From Pseudovibrio sp. Ad37 (GTDB taxonomy: Bacteria; Pseudomonadota; Alphaproteobacteria; Rhizobiales; Stappiaceae), in the NCBI RefSeq assembly GCF_001623075.1, contig NZ_LMCF01000222.1, positions 62,001 to 126,000 on the forward strand: DNA of 64,000 nt, read 5' to 3'. Shown one piece after another: positions 1 through 9,661 of the stretch. Numbering within the stretch: position 1 is the stretch's first letter; each line of letters starts with the position of its first letter. Under the pieces are notes generated by a model. It worked only from the letters and a program-made list of their open reading frames with translations, had not been told where the DNA came from and did no database searches. The translations under genes and the position numbers were made by a program.

Positions 1-493
1 TCTTCGGCGCTTTAGGGCGCGCTGGAGGCTTTGGCTTGGAACGTGGACGAACTTTAACGACCTGCTTCGGCTTTTCTGTTTTCTCGACTTCAGGACCAAG
101 TTCTGCAGTCTCCGCAGGCGCCTTTTCTTTCGGCACTTCCTTTGGGGCTGGTTCTGGCTCAGCTGGTTCCGGTGGCGGCGGCGGTGTTTCAGCCTGCTGC
201 ACTTCCTTCTTCGCTTCCTGAACCTTCTTCACCTCTTTCTTAGCTTCACCGGTCTTTTTCTCCGGTTCTGGCTTTTCCGCAGGCTTCTTGGTCGGCTGCA
301 ACGCAGCCTCTTTGATTTCCTTCGCTTCTTTTGTGCCCAGCTGCAGCTTTGTCAGCTCGCTCACAGGCACAAGATCCACGGGCAGTGAATCCACCGGGGC
401 AGTGTTCAGCTCTTTGCCCAAGTTAAGCGAAACCGCTCCGGCAACAAGCACGACCACGTGAACAACTAGCGATGCGATAAGGCCTGCACGCAT
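1..493 (-). CDS. tolA: TolA-like cell envelope protein, 3' end outside the window
   Basis: Inner-membrane component that links the TolQR motor to the periplasm in the Tol-Pal system. The visible 164 residues start at ATG 493, six bases after the tolR stop. Residues 5-24 form one hydrophobic anchor, followed by a periplasmic linker very rich in Lys, Glu, Pro and Ala, including a run of five prolines. This composition is typical of TolA and TonB; the C-terminal domain that would separate them lies beyond position 1. The call rests on order directly after tolQ-tolR. The Lys/Glu/Pro repeats give misleading open frames on the other strand. Confidence 0.85.
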   Translation of the reverse strand, partial: MRAGLIASLVVHVVVLVAGAVSLNLGKELNTAPVDSLPVDLVPVSELTKLQLGTKEAKEIKEAALQPTKKPAEKPEPEKKTGEAKKEVKKVQEAKKEVQQAETPPPPPEPAEPEPAPKEVPKEKAPAETAELGPEVEKTEKPKQVVKVRPRSKPKPPARPKAPK

Positions 494-499
494 TCCCGG

Positions 500-958
500 T
501 TAACCCTGCTCCTCTAGAGTGACGAGCCCAATGCGCTTGTATCCAGCAGCATTGATGCGACCCATAACTTTCATGATGATTCCGTAATCAGCATCCTGAT
601 CACCACGCACGTAAATACGCTCGTTGTAACCATTCTCGGCAATCGCACCGAGTTTCGCGATCAACTCATCAATAGGGATTTCGGTATCCTGAATGAACAC
701 GCCCCCATCAGACTTCACCGAAATCGCTATCGGCTCAGTGTCACCTTCCATCGCTTTTGCGCGAGTTTCAGGCAGGTCAATCGGCACGCCGACAGTCAGC
801 AAGGGAGCTGCCACCATAAAGATGATCAGCAGTACCAGCATCACGTCCACCATCGGCGTTACGTTGATCTCGCTCATCGGTGCGTGAGAATGCCTGCGGC
901 GACCACGTCTGCCACCTGCACGACCACCACCACCAGCTGCTCCAGTGCTCATACCCAT
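500..958 (-). CDS. tolR: TolR, Tol-Pal motor subunit (ExbD/TolR family)
   Basis: Proton-driven motor subunit that works with TolQ and TolA to constrict the outer membrane at division. The 152-residue protein has a Gly/Arg-rich cytoplasmic head (about 1-28), one membrane helix at about 33-55, and a periplasmic domain. The helix carries Asp38 in the NVTPMVDVMLVLLIIF stretch, matching the proton-binding Asp of the family. Start ATG 958 is three bases after the tolQ stop, so translation is probably coupled. A second in-frame ATG follows two codons later and could also be used. Confidence 0.95.
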   Translation of the reverse strand: MGMSTGAAGGGGRAGGRRGRRRHSHAPMSEINVTPMVDVMLVLLIIFMVAAPLLTVGVPIDLPETRAKAMEGDTEPIAISVKSDGGVFIQDTEIPIDELIAKLGAIAENGYNERIYVRGDQDADYGIIMKVMGRINAAGYKRIGLVTLEEQG

Positions 959-961
959 GGT

Positions 962-1747
962 TTATCCTCGCTCATCAATGCGGCGGGACAAAATGGCGGA
1001 AAACTCGTCTGCAAAGCCTTCCATACGCGCGGCAAGCTTGCCGGAATCACTCTGCAGTTTGTTGTAAGCAATAACCGCCGGAATAGCTGCAATCAGGCCC
1101 AAACCGGTCGCAAAAAGCGCCTCGGCGATACCTGGAGCCACAACGGCAAGGTTGGTATTCTTGGAAGCTGCAATGGAGGTAAATGCATTCATGATGCCCC
1201 AGACCGTACCAAACAGACCAACAAATGGAGCCGCACTGCCGATTGTTGCAAGGAACAACAGACGTTTTTCAAGACGCTCAACTTCACGGGAGATGGTCAA
1301 ATCCATCACGCGGTCGATACGCTGCTGCAGGCTGGCAATCGCAGGCTTATCCCCTTCATGAGAGCGCTTCCACTCACGCATCGCAGCCACAAACAATGCG
1401 GACATGCCGTTATTCGCACGGGAGGATAAAGACTTGTAAAGCTCTTCGAGAGATTGGCCGGACCAGAACACATTCTCAAAACGGTTCATCTGGCGACGAG
1501 AGCGACCGTACAGAACAATCTTGTCAAAGATAATCGCCCAGCTCCAGACAGAAGCAGCGATCAGACCGATCATTACAATCTTGACGACGATGTCTGCTTC
1601 CAGAAACAACGAAATGTAGGACAAGCCCGAACCCGGAGCTGCACCCAGCTCAACAGATTGCACGTCCTGAGCCGTTGCAGCCAATGGCGTCAACAAAGCC
1701 GCCGCTGCGCTCATGGCCACAACGAGTTTCATCACCTTAGAGTTCAT
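962..1747 (-). CDS. tolQ: TolQ, Tol-Pal motor subunit (MotA/TolQ/ExbB family)
   Basis: Proton channel subunit of the Tol-Pal system. The frame is open to 1831, but ATG 1747 is preferred: it has AGAGG upstream and gives 261 residues. This product begins with a hydrophobic segment ending in LAATAQ that looks like a signal peptide or extra helix. Then follow the first membrane helix (about 50-72), a long cytoplasmic loop, and helices two and three with the family signature APFVGLFGTVWGIMNAF and the APGIAEALFATGLGL stretch. First gene of tolQRA, about 245 bases downstream of ybgC. Confidence 0.93.
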   Translation of the reverse strand: MNSKVMKLVVAMSAAAALLTPLAATAQDVQSVELGAAPGSGLSYISLFLEADIVVKIVMIGLIAASVWSWAIIFDKIVLYGRSRRQMNRFENVFWSGQSLEELYKSLSSRANNGMSALFVAAMREWKRSHEGDKPAIASLQQRIDRVMDLTISREVERLEKRLLFLATIGSAAPFVGLFGTVWGIMNAFTSIAASKNTNLAVVAPGIAEALFATGLGLIAAIPAVIAYNKLQSDSGKLAARMEGFADEFSAILSRRIDERG

Positions 1748-1992
1748 GTAATAAGGACCTCTTGCCCTGATAACCCAAAGACCTGTCCACGGTAGAACCC
1801 CTGCCATGGACACAACCAGTCTATTAAACATTTAGCAGCCTTCCTGCCTGTCGAATTTGGCGAAACTTCGACTACAGCCAGCATTGAAGGCATAAATGAA
1901 AAGACCTGTTTAAGGTTACTGAAGGATTAAAAGGTTTCCAGTCCCGTTTACTTTGAATGAATATTGGTGATTTTTCGCGATGATTATCGCGC

Positions 1993-2454
1993 TTATTCGC
2001 CGTTCATTTGGGCGACTAGATCCTTAGGCAATCTGCGTGGTTTCCCGTCCGCAGAAATGGCCACAGCAGTCACACGCGCTTTGTTCAAAACTTCGTCACC
2101 ACGCATAATATGCTGACTTATGAACAACCGGGCACCCTTTACCTCACCGATATCCGTATGAACTTCAAGCACATCATCGATTCGTGCAGGCTTAAGAAAA
2201 TCAATGTCCATATGGCGCACAGCAAAGGCCAGCCGCTCTCCATGCATACCTGAATCCAGTTCATGATGATGCACACCGCGCATACGCAGCAGCTCAGTGC
2301 GGCCACGCTCCATAAACTTCAGATAAGCCGCGTGATAGACGACCCCTGAAAAGTCGGTATCCTCATAATACACACGCACCGGCAAAATATGTTCACTGCC
2401 GTCAATTCGTCCTGTCAGATCAGGCCAGTTTGCCTCAGTTTTTTTATCACTCAT
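1993..2454 (-). CDS. ybgC: YbgC-type acyl-CoA thioesterase (Tol-Pal associated)
   Basis: Hotdog-fold thioesterase of the 4-hydroxybenzoyl-CoA thioesterase family. YbgC genes usually head the tol cluster, and this one sits between ruvB and tolQ. The 153-residue protein carries the active-site signature RVYYEDTDFSGVVYHAAYLK near residues 27-46, with the catalytic Asp in DFSGVVYH. Start ATG 2454 lies nine bases after the ruvB stop, so it is probably co-transcribed with ruvCAB. The natural substrate in alphaproteobacteria is not known from sequence; a phospholipid acyl-CoA role is only family precedent. Confidence 0.92.
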   Translation of the reverse strand: MSDKKTEANWPDLTGRIDGSEHILPVRVYYEDTDFSGVVYHAAYLKFMERGRTELLRMRGVHHHELDSGMHGERLAFAVRHMDIDFLKPARIDDVLEVHTDIGEVKGARLFISQHIMRGDEVLNKARVTAVAISADGKPRRLPKDLVAQMNGE

Positions 2455-2463
2455 GTCTGAAGG

Positions 2464-3510
2464 TCAGTCTTCACCGTGTTGAAAAAGGGTCATCTGAGGC
2501 GCATGCGGGCTCTCCGGCACTGCCAGACCAAGGTGCCTGAACGCAATTGGTGTCAGAATCCGGCCACGTGGCGTCCGTTGCAGATAGCCATTCTGGATGA
2601 GATAGGGCTCGACAATCTCTTCAATCGCATCCCGCGGCTCAGAAAGCGCAGCAGCAATCGTCTCGATACCAACAGGACCACCTCCAAAATTCATGGCAAT
2701 CTGCTTCAGGTAGCGGCGGTCGAGACTATCAAAGCCAGCGCTATCCACTTCCAGCTGCCGCAGAGCACGGTCTGCAAGACCAATATCAATATCAACATCT
2801 CCGGCCACAATCGCGAAATCACGCACACGGCGCAACAAACGACCGGCAATACGCGGTGTTCCGCGTGAGCGTTTGGCGATTTCAGTCGCACCGTCATCAC
2901 TCATGCCGATACCCAGCAAACGCGCCCCGCGTTTCACAATCAGCTCAAGCTCTTGCGGTGTATAAAACTCAAGACGCACCGGAATACCAAACCGATCCCG
3001 CAGCGGCGTGGTCAACAAGCCAATACGGGTTGTCGCAGCAACCAGCGTAAACTTGGCCAGATCAATCTTCACAGACCGCGCAGCAGGCCCCTCACCGATG
3101 ATCAGGTCAAGCTGATAATCTTCCATGGCCGGATACAACACCTCTTCAACCGCTGGGTTGAGACGGTGGATCTCATCAATGAACAGAACATCCCGGTCTT
3201 CCAGATTGGTCAGCAAAGCTGCAAGGTCACCCGCTTTTGCGATCACGGGACCCGAGGTCGCACGGAAATTGACCCCAAGCTCACGCGCCATGATCTGCGC
3301 CAGCGTCGTCTTGCCAAGGCCGGGAGGCCCAACGAACAACACATGATCCAGCGCTTCATTGCGGGCCTTGGCAGCACCAATAAACACTTTCAGGTTTTCA
3401 CGCGCCTGCGCCTGCCCGGTAAATTCATCCAGCGTTTGTGGACGCATACCACTATCAATTTCGTCACCCCGGATTTCTGGAGTAACAAGGCGATCCTCAC
3501 CCTCAGTCAT
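2464..3510 (-). CDS. ruvB: RuvB Holliday junction branch-migration ATPase
   Basis: AAA+ motor that with RuvA drives branch migration of Holliday junctions in recombinational repair. The 348-residue protein has Walker A ([11 protein letters not shown], about 61-71), Walker B ([10 protein letters not shown]), sensor 1 (AATTRIG) and the C-terminal winged-helix domain ending in [17 protein letters not shown]. Length is normal for the family. The start ATG 3510 overlaps the ruvA stop (TAATG), indicating coupled translation. Confidence 0.98.
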   Translation of the reverse strand: MTEGEDRLVTPEIRGDEIDSGMRPQTLDEFTGQAQARENLKVFIGAAKARNEALDHVLFVGPPGLGKTTLAQIMARELGVNFRATSGPVIAKAGDLAALLTNLEDRDVLFIDEIHRLNPAVEEVLYPAMEDYQLDLIIGEGPAARSVKIDLAKFTLVAATTRIGLLTTPLRDRFGIPVRLEFYTPQELELIVKRGARLLGIGMSDDGATEIAKRSRGTPRIAGRLLRRVRDFAIVAGDVDIDIGLADRALRQLEVDSAGFDSLDRRYLKQIAMNFGGGPVGIETIAAALSEPRDAIEEIVEPYLIQNGYLQRTPRGRILTPIAFRHLGLAVPESPHAPQMTLFQHGED

Positions 3511-4124
3511 TATGCAAGTTCCTTAAGGCCAAGGCGAATGAGCGTCTCAGCGGTTGCCTCTTCCCCTGCACTCTTCATAGCCGCCGCCACAGCAGCAGAG
3601 GCCTGAGCAGGCTGATAGCCAAGGTTGGAAAGAGCAGACACCGCATCAGCCACAGGCCGGGATGCCACATTTTCCGCAACGCTTTGCGAAACGGCAATAG
3701 TATCACCTTCAACAGAGGCAAAAGCAGGCGCCTTGTCTTTCAGCTCAGTCACAATGCGTTCCGCAACGCGCTTGCCAACACCCGGTGCCCGTGTGATCGC
3801 AGTCTTATCGCCCAGCGCGATCGCGTTCGCCACTTCAGTCGCGCGCATGATGCCTAAAATGCCCAGCGCAACCTTTGCCCCGACACCCTGAACGGTCATG
3901 AGTATGCGGAACCATTCACGTTCGTTGTCCTCGGAAAAACCGAAGAGCTTGATCATGTCCTCACGGACCATGGTCTCAATGGCCAGCACAGCAGCTTCGC
4001 CGACACGCGGCAGTTGCTGCAACACGCGAGAGGGGCAATGCACCTGATAACAAACACCCTGCACATCCAGCAGTACAAAATCATCGCCGTAACTGTCGAC
4101 GACACCCTTGAGTTTCCCGATCAT
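3510..4124 (-). CDS. ruvA: RuvA Holliday junction DNA-binding subunit
   Basis: Binds four-way junctions as a tetramer and loads RuvB. The 204-residue protein has the N-terminal OB-fold beginning [17 protein letters not shown], two helix-hairpin-helix motifs ([12 protein letters not shown] and [13 protein letters not shown]), and a C-terminal RuvB-binding domain ([18 protein letters not shown]) after a variable linker. Its start overlaps the ruvC stop in an ATGA arrangement and its stop overlaps the ruvB start, so ruvC-ruvA-ruvB are one translationally linked operon. Confidence 0.98.
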   Translation of the reverse strand: MIGKLKGVVDSYGDDFVLLDVQGVCYQVHCPSRVLQQLPRVGEAAVLAIETMVREDMIKLFGFSEDNEREWFRILMTVQGVGAKVALGILGIMRATEVANAIALGDKTAITRAPGVGKRVAERIVTELKDKAPAFASVEGDTIAVSQSVAENVASRPVADAVSALSNLGYQPAQASAAVAAAMKSAGEEATAETLIRLGLKELA

Positions 4125-4642
4125 TTCAAACGCGCCTCCGCTGCGGCCAGACGGCCCGTTACACTACCCCGGTGATGACTATGGCAGATCGCAATCGCCA
4201 GTGCATCCGCCGCGTCGTCCGAGTTAAACGTCGCCTTCGGCATCAACACCTTCACCATCATACGGATTTGCTCTTTTTCCGCATGCCCGGTTCCCACCAC
4301 AGTCTTTTTCACCAGGTTCGGAGCATATTCTGAAACCACGAGATTGTGCAGAGATGGCACAAGCAGAGCGATCCCCCTCGCCTGCCCCAGCTTAAGCGTA
4401 GCTCCGGCATCCTTGTTCACAAACGTATTCTCAACCGCAGCCTCGGAAGGATCATAGCGTTCAATCACTTCTTGCAAGCCAGTGTACAACTGCTTGAGCC
4501 GTTCTGCGAGGGAGTACTTGCTGTTGGATTGTATCGTGCCGCTTCCAATGAAGCTGACGCGATTACCTTTGGCATCAATAATGCCCCAACCAGTGTTCCT
4601 GAGGCCAGGGTCAACACCCATGATTCGAATTGAATGATCCAT
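4121..4642 (-). CDS. ruvC: RuvC Holliday junction resolvase
   Basis: Endonuclease that cleaves Holliday junctions, completing the RuvABC pathway. The frame is open to 4789, but ATG 4642 ([13 protein letters not shown]) matches the family N-terminus and gives 173 residues, the usual length; the 49 extra residues upstream look untranslated. The acidic catalytic residues are visible: Asp in [11 protein letters not shown], Glu in [10 protein letters not shown] and the Asp pair in [13 protein letters not shown]. No strong ribosome-binding site is seen before the chosen start. First gene of ruvCAB. Confidence 0.95.
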   Translation of the reverse strand: MDHSIRIMGVDPGLRNTGWGIIDAKGNRVSFIGSGTIQSNSKYSLAERLKQLYTGLQEVIERYDPSEAAVENTFVNKDAGATLKLGQARGIALLVPSLHNLVVSEYAPNLVKKTVVGTGHAEKEQIRMMVKVLMPKATFNSDDAADALAIAICHSHHRGSVTGRLAAAEARLK

Positions 4643-4765
4643 AGAACAAACCGGTAACGAAAAATCTCCGAAGACGCTAGCCGGTAACCTCAACCAATCG
4701 CTTAATCCGTTAAAATTCAGGAGTAATCCACGCGTTCCTGCAAATCCTGCAGGTAAGGACCCGGT

Positions 4766-5521
4766 ATGATTGAAGCATTGTCTGCACACTCTGCCTTGCA
4801 GTTGTGTCTGGTGGCTGGAGCCATCCTTTTGGCAGGTTTGATGCGCGGATTTGCCGGGTTTGGCTCAGGTATGGTCTGGATCCCCCTCGCTGCGCTGGTC
4901 ATCGGCCCAAAACTCGCTGCCGCCACACTTCTCATCCTCGACACCGTCATCGCACTGCCACTCATTTTCCCGGCAACCAAGTTGTGCCGATGGAAAAGCG
5001 TCGTGCCTGCCGCCATTGGAGCGATTCTAGCTGTCTCTGTCGGCGCATGGATCCTCGCCAACGCACCACCCTTTATTCTGCACTGGGGCATATCCATCGT
5101 AGTGCTCGCGCTGCTGGCCGTCCTCATGTCCAACTGGACCTATTCAGAGGAACCCAGCCGCAAGCAGAACCTCGGTGTCGGGGCACTCTCCGGCCTGCTT
5201 GGCGGCTTCAGCCAGATGCCGTCCATCCCTATCTACACACTTTGGGCCACCGGCCCCCATCCACAAAACATAATCCGCGCCAACATGATCGTGTTTATCG
5301 CGATAGCCGACGTCTCCGCGTATGCCTCTTACGCTTACAACGGCCTTTTCACAAAAGAACTCATCCCGGTCCTGATCATCGCAGGTCCAATCTATCTGGG
5401 TTGTCTTATGTTTGGTGCGAAAGCCTTCAAAAGCGCACCACCTACGTATTTCAAATGGGCTGCAAAAGGCATCATCTTCCTCGCTGCGGTCGTTTCCCTG
5501 CCATTCTTCCACGACCTCTAG
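4766..5521 (+). CDS. TauE/SafE (TSUP) family membrane exporter, copy 1
   Basis: Polytopic membrane protein of the TSUP family, whose characterised members move sulfite, sulfoacetate or other organosulfur anions. The 251-residue protein has about eight hydrophobic segments and two related halves; the family repeat is visible at [15 protein letters not shown] and again at [15 protein letters not shown]. Start ATG 4766 diverges from ruvC. It closely resembles the next gene (for example GFAGFG, PKLAAA and GALSGLLGG occur in both), so the two arose by tandem duplication. The substrate cannot be read from sequence. Confidence 0.88.
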   Translation: MIEALSAHSALQLCLVAGAILLAGLMRGFAGFGSGMVWIPLAALVIGPKLAAATLLILDTVIALPLIFPATKLCRWKSVVPAAIGAILAVSVGAWILANAPPFILHWGISIVVLALLAVLMSNWTYSEEPSRKQNLGVGALSGLLGGFSQMPSIPIYTLWATGPHPQNIIRANMIVFIAIADVSAYASYAYNGLFTKELIPVLIIAGPIYLGCLMFGAKAFKSAPPTYFKWAAKGIIFLAAVVSLPFFHDL

Positions 5522-5613
5522 CCATACCTGCCTCACTCAATTTCCCGCAGTTTCACAAGGCTAAAGGGCAAATTGCGATGTTCTCCAGAGGGTAATTGAG
5601 AAATTCTCGACAA

Positions 5614-5640
5614 TTCCTCCAATTGTCCCGATTGGAGGAA
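5614..5640. promoter_or_regulatory. Perfect inverted repeat upstream of the second TSUP gene
   Basis: Two perfect 10-base arms, TTCCTCCAAT and ATTGGAGGAA, are separated by seven bases, 69 bases before the start of the second TSUP gene. No T-run follows, so it reads better as a regulator binding site than as a terminator. The Lrp-type regulator encoded downstream is a candidate, but this is inference. Confidence 0.5.
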
Positions 5641-5708
5641 GGCACCTTCGTAACTTATAGTCCGCACAACTAGGAAGCCTAAAACCAACCTTCTCAGCAG
5701 AGGCATAT

Positions 5709-6470
5709 ATGCTCCCAGACGTCGCAGGACTCGAATCCCCGGCCTTCTTGATGGTGTGCGCAACTATAGCGCTTGCCGGGTTAACCCGTGGGTTTGCGGG
5801 CTTCGGAGCCGCGATGATCTACATGCCCATCGCCTCCGCCATTATGGAGCCAAAGCTGGCCGCCGCCTCCCTTCTCATGGTCGATGCAACAATCTCACTC
5901 CCCATGGTGGTCTCAGCCACCAAAATCTGCGACTGGAGAACGGTCCTTCCAGCAGCAGGAGGGGCAGTGATCACAGTATCTATCGGCGCATGGGTACTCA
6001 CGAATGCCGATCCCTACGTTTTGCGCTGGGTTCTGTCCGGTGTGGTACTCCTCCTGCTAATCATTTTGATTTCGGGATGGCGCTACACCAAGGCACCCAA
6101 CAAGCGCACCTCCTTTGGGGTTGGCGCAGTTTCTGGTCTGCTCGGCGGCATGACACAACTGGCTGGCCCTCCGGTCATCACCTACTGGATGTCAGGGCCC
6201 CTGCCCGTCAGCGTAATCCGCGCCAACCTGATCACATACTTCTTCTTCACCAGTTTCGGCTCATTTGCGGCGTTCTGGTGGAATGGTCTGATCACACAGG
6301 AACTGCTGCTCCTCTCACTCCTGATCTGCCCGGCATACGGCCTGAGCATCTATTTGGGAGCCAAAGGGTTCTCACTATCAAGCGGTCGGTCGTACCGCGC
6401 ACTCGCTTATTCACTCATATTGGGAGCTGCCATCACAAGCATGCCAATTTTGGATGGAATTCTCAGATAA
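5709..6470 (+). CDS. TauE/SafE (TSUP) family membrane exporter, copy 2
   Basis: Second TSUP family permease, 253 residues, paralogous to the preceding gene along its whole length: LAGLTRGFAGFGAAM near residue 20 and VGAVSGLLGGMTQLAGPPVITYWM in the second half. About eight membrane helices are expected. It is separated from copy 1 by 187 bases containing a perfect inverted repeat, so it may have its own promoter. The QLAGPPVITYWM region differs from copy 1 ([12 protein letters not shown]), suggesting the duplicates have diverged in substrate. An Lrp-type regulator follows 130 bases downstream on the same strand. Confidence 0.88.
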   Translation: MLPDVAGLESPAFLMVCATIALAGLTRGFAGFGAAMIYMPIASAIMEPKLAAASLLMVDATISLPMVVSATKICDWRTVLPAAGGAVITVSIGAWVLTNADPYVLRWVLSGVVLLLLIILISGWRYTKAPNKRTSFGVGAVSGLLGGMTQLAGPPVITYWMSGPLPVSVIRANLITYFFFTSFGSFAAFWWNGLITQELLLLSLLICPAYGLSIYLGAKGFSLSSGRSYRALAYSLILGAAITSMPILDGILR

Positions 6471-6600
6471 TCTAAGACCACACACACACGTTGATAACGG
6501 CCAAGAGAAGCCTCAGGCAACCAACACGGCTTGCGAAACAAAGAAAAACAGCTTAGTTTCCGCAATAATATCCCTATAAACAGACGAAAAAACCAGATTT

Positions 6601-7098
6601 ATGCCAAAATCATCGCTCGACAAGATTGACCTAGAAATCCTGAAAAATCTTCAGGAGGACGGCCGCCTGACCAACGTAGAGTTGGCAGGTAAAGTCGCCC
6701 TATCCCCATCTCCATGCCTGCGCCGCGTCAAAAACCTCGAGGACAGCGGTGTGATCAACGGTTATCAGGCATCCGTGAATCGCAAGACTGTTGGTCTTGG
6801 CATGACGGTCTTTGTTGAAATGCGCGTAGGCAAACAAAGCAAAGCGCAGATCATGTCAATCATTGAGCGCGTCACCTCTCAGCCAGAAGTCGTGTCGTGT
6901 CATCTGGTCTCAGGCCAATCCGATATCCTTGCTGAGATTGTTGTTCCAACGCTGGAAGCCTATGACGTATTCCTCTCTGACTTCCTGATGTCGCTGGACG
7001 GCGTCGAAGATGTACGGTCCAACTTTGCAATCCGCACACTCAAAGCAAACGGCGCATTGCCACTACAGCATCTGGAATCCATTATCGACGACGATTAA
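6601..7098 (+). CDS. Lrp/AsnC family transcriptional regulator
   Basis: Feast/famine-type regulator of 165 residues. The N-terminal winged helix-turn-helix covers about residues 6-60 (LDKIDLEILKNLQEDGRLTN, then VALSPSPCLRRVKNLEDSGVI), followed by the ligand-sensing RAM domain at about 70-145. Members usually form octamers and respond to amino acids. Its place just behind two TSUP permeases suggests it may control them, as Lrp-type proteins often regulate adjacent transporters. It converges with the next gene, leaving only four bases between stops. Confidence 0.93.
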   Translation: MPKSSLDKIDLEILKNLQEDGRLTNVELAGKVALSPSPCLRRVKNLEDSGVINGYQASVNRKTVGLGMTVFVEMRVGKQSKAQIMSIIERVTSQPEVVSCHLVSGQSDILAEIVVPTLEAYDVFLSDFLMSLDGVEDVRSNFAIRTLKANGALPLQHLESIIDDD

Positions 7099-7102
7099 TC
7101 AA

Positions 7103-7687
7103 TCACGAGGCGTCCTCGTTGTTACCTGAACCGGTAACGATCTGCGCCATACTGACCAGCTCGGAAATCCTGTCCTGAAGGAAGTTGCTGTTTTGAGCGA
7201 TGAGCAGCATCTGCCTTTGATAAAGGCAAAACAAGTATGCACCAATACAAAGCCCCAATCCGATAAAGGAAAGGGACTGCCCGAGCAAAGCAAGGCCGAT
7301 GTAGAGCAAAGGTGGGAACACAGTCACAGTGACTGAACACAGGGATACCCACCACTCTCCCTTATGAAAACCATTGATCGGCATGGTTAGAATAGCAGCT
7401 GTCGCAATCAGACAGCGCTCTTTCATTGTCCGGGCAATGTTCACTGCCTGCCGCAGATACAGCGCCGTCAACAGGCCAGTTATCGTCAGCACATACGGCG
7501 CACTGAGCATACAAAAGCCGTAGACCCGTGCCACCAACGGTGCCCTCTCCTCCCAGACACCGGAAGGCGTTTCCAGCACGGCACCAAGAACCAGCAGAGC
7601 GGCATAAGCAATCGCCAGCAAATGCAGCCGCCATGCTGAGCCGATAGCATGCTCAATCACGCGAACCTTGTCGTTTTCCTCACTCAC
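7103..7687 (-). CDS. Unknown integral membrane protein
   Basis: A 194-residue protein starting at GTG 7687 behind a GAGG. Hydrophobic segments occur at about residues 20-40, 60-83, 95-105, 110-135 and 140-158, giving four or five membrane helices, with a polar C-terminal tail (residues 163-194, NSNFLQDRISELVSMAQIV) that may be amphipathic. No family is recognised. It lies convergent to the Lrp gene and about 150 bases upstream of the yebC terminator, so it is probably its own transcription unit. Confidence 0.7.
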   Translation of the reverse strand: MSEENDKVRVIEHAIGSAWRLHLLAIAYAALLVLGAVLETPSGVWEERAPLVARVYGFCMLSAPYVLTITGLLTALYLRQAVNIARTMKERCLIATAAILTMPINGFHKGEWWVSLCSVTVTVFPPLLYIGLALLGQSLSFIGLGLCIGAYLFCLYQRQMLLIAQNSNFLQDRISELVSMAQIVTGSGNNEDAS

Positions 7688-7794
7688 GAACCTGCCTCAA
7701 CCCTGATCATAGTCGCAAAAAGGTTTCACAGAGCCCCAACGAAGCCAACTCCATTGAAATCAGGGGCACCCTCACAAAACAAGCACGCAACAAA

Positions 7795-7823
7795 AAAGGC
7801 GGCACGCAAAACGCACCGCCTTT
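7795..7823 (-). terminator. Rho-independent terminator of yebC
   Basis: Arms AAAGGCGG and CCGCCTTT enclose a 13-base loop; on the minus strand the stem is followed by a run of T. It lies 23 bases beyond the yebC stop. Confidence 0.85.
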
Positions 7824-7845
7824 AAAACTTAATCAGAAAACAGGC

Positions 7846-8589
7846 TTAGCCGAGCTTTGCCATGATTTCCTCTGAGATATCGAAGTTAGAGAAGACGTTC
7901 TGCACGTCATCATCATCTTCCAGCGCATCCATCAGCTTCATGATGGTGCCAGCTTTCTCTTCGTTCACTTCTACAAGATTCTGCGGCTTCCAGATGATCT
8001 TTACAGACTCAGCTTCGCACAGCGCTTCTTCCAGCACCTTGGAAACGTCGGAGAGATCCTCGAAGGCACAGATAATGGTGTGGCCGTCTTCATCGCTCTC
8101 AACGTCATCAGCACCGGCTTCAATGCCAGCTTCCATGACGGTGTCTGCATCACCAGCTTCAGGCTTGTAAACAAGCTCGCCAACACGATCGAACATGAAG
8201 GAGACAGAACCGGTTTCCCCCATGGATCCACCGTATTTGGTGAAGTAGGAACGCACATTTGCAGCAGAGCGGTTTTTGTTGTCAGTCAGGACCTCAACAA
8301 TAATCGCGGTGCCACCTGGGCCATAACCCTCATAGCGAATCTCGGTATAATCAGCACCCTCACCAGCCTGAGACTTTGCGATCGCGCGGGCAATGTTGTC
8401 CTTCGGCATGGACTGGGCCTTCGCGTTCTGCACAGCAAGGCGCAGGCGAGGGTTTTTGTCCGGGTCAGGATCACCCATCTTCGCAGCAACGGTAATCTCT
8501 TTGGAAAAGCGAGAGAACAGTTTGGAACGTACAGCATCCTGACGTCCCTTGCGGTGCATGATATTTTTGAATTTTGAATGTCCGGCCAT
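7846..8589 (-). CDS. yebC: YebC/PmpR family protein (TACO1 family)
   Basis: Cytoplasmic protein of the conserved YebC/PmpR/TACO1 family; members act as DNA-binding regulators or help ribosomes through proline-rich stretches. The 247-residue protein begins with the hallmark [18 protein letters not shown] and contains [22 protein letters not shown] and [19 protein letters not shown]. Its acidic C-terminal half is normal. In many relatives yebC lies directly upstream of ruvC; here about 3.2 kb of transporter and regulator genes separate them. Confidence 0.97.
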   Translation of the reverse strand: MAGHSKFKNIMHRKGRQDAVRSKLFSRFSKEITVAAKMGDPDPDKNPRLRLAVQNAKAQSMPKDNIARAIAKSQAGEGADYTEIRYEGYGPGGTAIIVEVLTDNKNRSAANVRSYFTKYGGSMGETGSVSFMFDRVGELVYKPEAGDADTVMEAGIEAGADDVESDEDGHTIICAFEDLSDVSKVLEEALCEAESVKIIWKPQNLVEVNEEKAGTIMKLMDALEDDDDVQNVFSNFDISEEIMAKLG

Positions 8590-8824
8590 AGGTCTTCCCG
8601 GCTTGTGTTTGCAAATAAAACTTATAGCTCAAAGGAGCGCTCACCAAGCCGCTGATAGCTTGGACAGCGCTCTCCCCGACACGTATGTCGCCAAAACGTC
8701 GAGCAAATTTGATGAAAGCTTATAAGACGCTTACACGACAAAATCCAGAGCAAGAAACCGCGAGAGAGCTCCCGACCTTCCTCTTCCCTACCAATCAACG
8801 TGTAAGCATGACGTTTATTCAGGC

Positions 8825-9661
8825 TTAGCTGTTTGCTGCGCTTGGCCAAAATGGTGGGATAATCTGCGACAAACGCCCGCCAATCCGTACTGGAGAGACA
8901 TGCTTGGCCAGACCCGTGCGGTCATCCGTCTCAACAGCAACACCACAAACCGTTGCTTCACCCAATGCAGGTGTAAAACGGCTGCCATTCACTTTGCGCA
9001 GGAAGCGGTTGACCGGTTCTTCCTTATCCATACCCAAAACAGAATCGTAATCGCCACACATGCCCGCATCGGACATATAGGCCGTGCCGCCCACCAGAAC
9101 CTGATGATCAGCAGTCGGAACATGCGTATGGGTGCCAACAACCAGAGAGGCACGGCCATCACAGAAATGACCCATCGCCTGCTTTTCAGAGGTCGCTTCG
9201 GCGTGCATATCAATAATGATCGCATCAGCCATAGCGCCCAGCGGGCAGTCTGCAAGAATTTTGTCGATAGCAGCAAACGGACAATCCAGCGCATCCATGT
9301 AAACGCGGCCCATCACATTCACCACCAGCACATCAGCACCATTTCTTGCACGGTAAAGGTTTGCGCCCTTACCCGGTGTACCTGATGGATAGTTTGCAGG
9401 GCGCAGCAAGCGGTTCTGACGCTCGATATAAACAAGCGTATCGCGCTGATCCCAAATGTGGTTGCCAGTGGTAACAACGTCAGCACCAGCATCCAGCACA
9501 TTTTCAAGAATTTCTTCGGTGATACCAAAGCCTGCTGCGGAGTTTTCGCCGTTCACAACGACAAAATCCAATTGGTTGTCTTCAACAAGTTGAGGCAGTT
9601 CATCAGTCGCAGCGTTGCGACCAGCGCGCCCAACAAGATCCCCAAGAAACAGCAGCTGCAT
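8825..9661 (-). CDS. ymdB: YmdB-type metallophosphoesterase (TIGR00282 family)
   Basis: Calcineurin-like phosphoesterase whose Bacillus homologue hydrolyses 2',3'-cyclic nucleotides. All metal-binding motifs are present in the 278-residue protein: FLGDLVGRAGRNA at the N-terminus, NGENSAAGFG, TTGNHIWDQRD, DMHAEATSEK and GTHTHVPTAD. It starts at ATG 9661 and lies about 235 bases upstream of yebC; the space between shows no convincing gene. A link to RNA turnover or stress signalling follows from the family only. Confidence 0.93.
   Translation of the reverse strand: MQLLFLGDLVGRAGRNAATDELPQLVEDNQLDFVVVNGENSAAGFGITEEILENVLDAGADVVTTGNHIWDQRDTLVYIERQNRLLRPANYPSGTPGKGANLYRARNGADVLVVNVMGRVYMDALDCPFAAIDKILADCPLGAMADAIIIDMHAEATSEKQAMGHFCDGRASLVVGTHTHVPTADHQVLVGGTAYMSDAGMCGDYDSVLGMDKEEPVNRFLRKVNGSRFTPALGEATVCGVAVETDDRTGLAKHVSPVRIGGRLSQIIPPFWPSAANS

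Noticed and set aside
8622-8849. 75-codon open frame between yebC and ymdB
   Set aside because: It overlaps the ymdB end in another frame, has no ribosome-binding site and no family.
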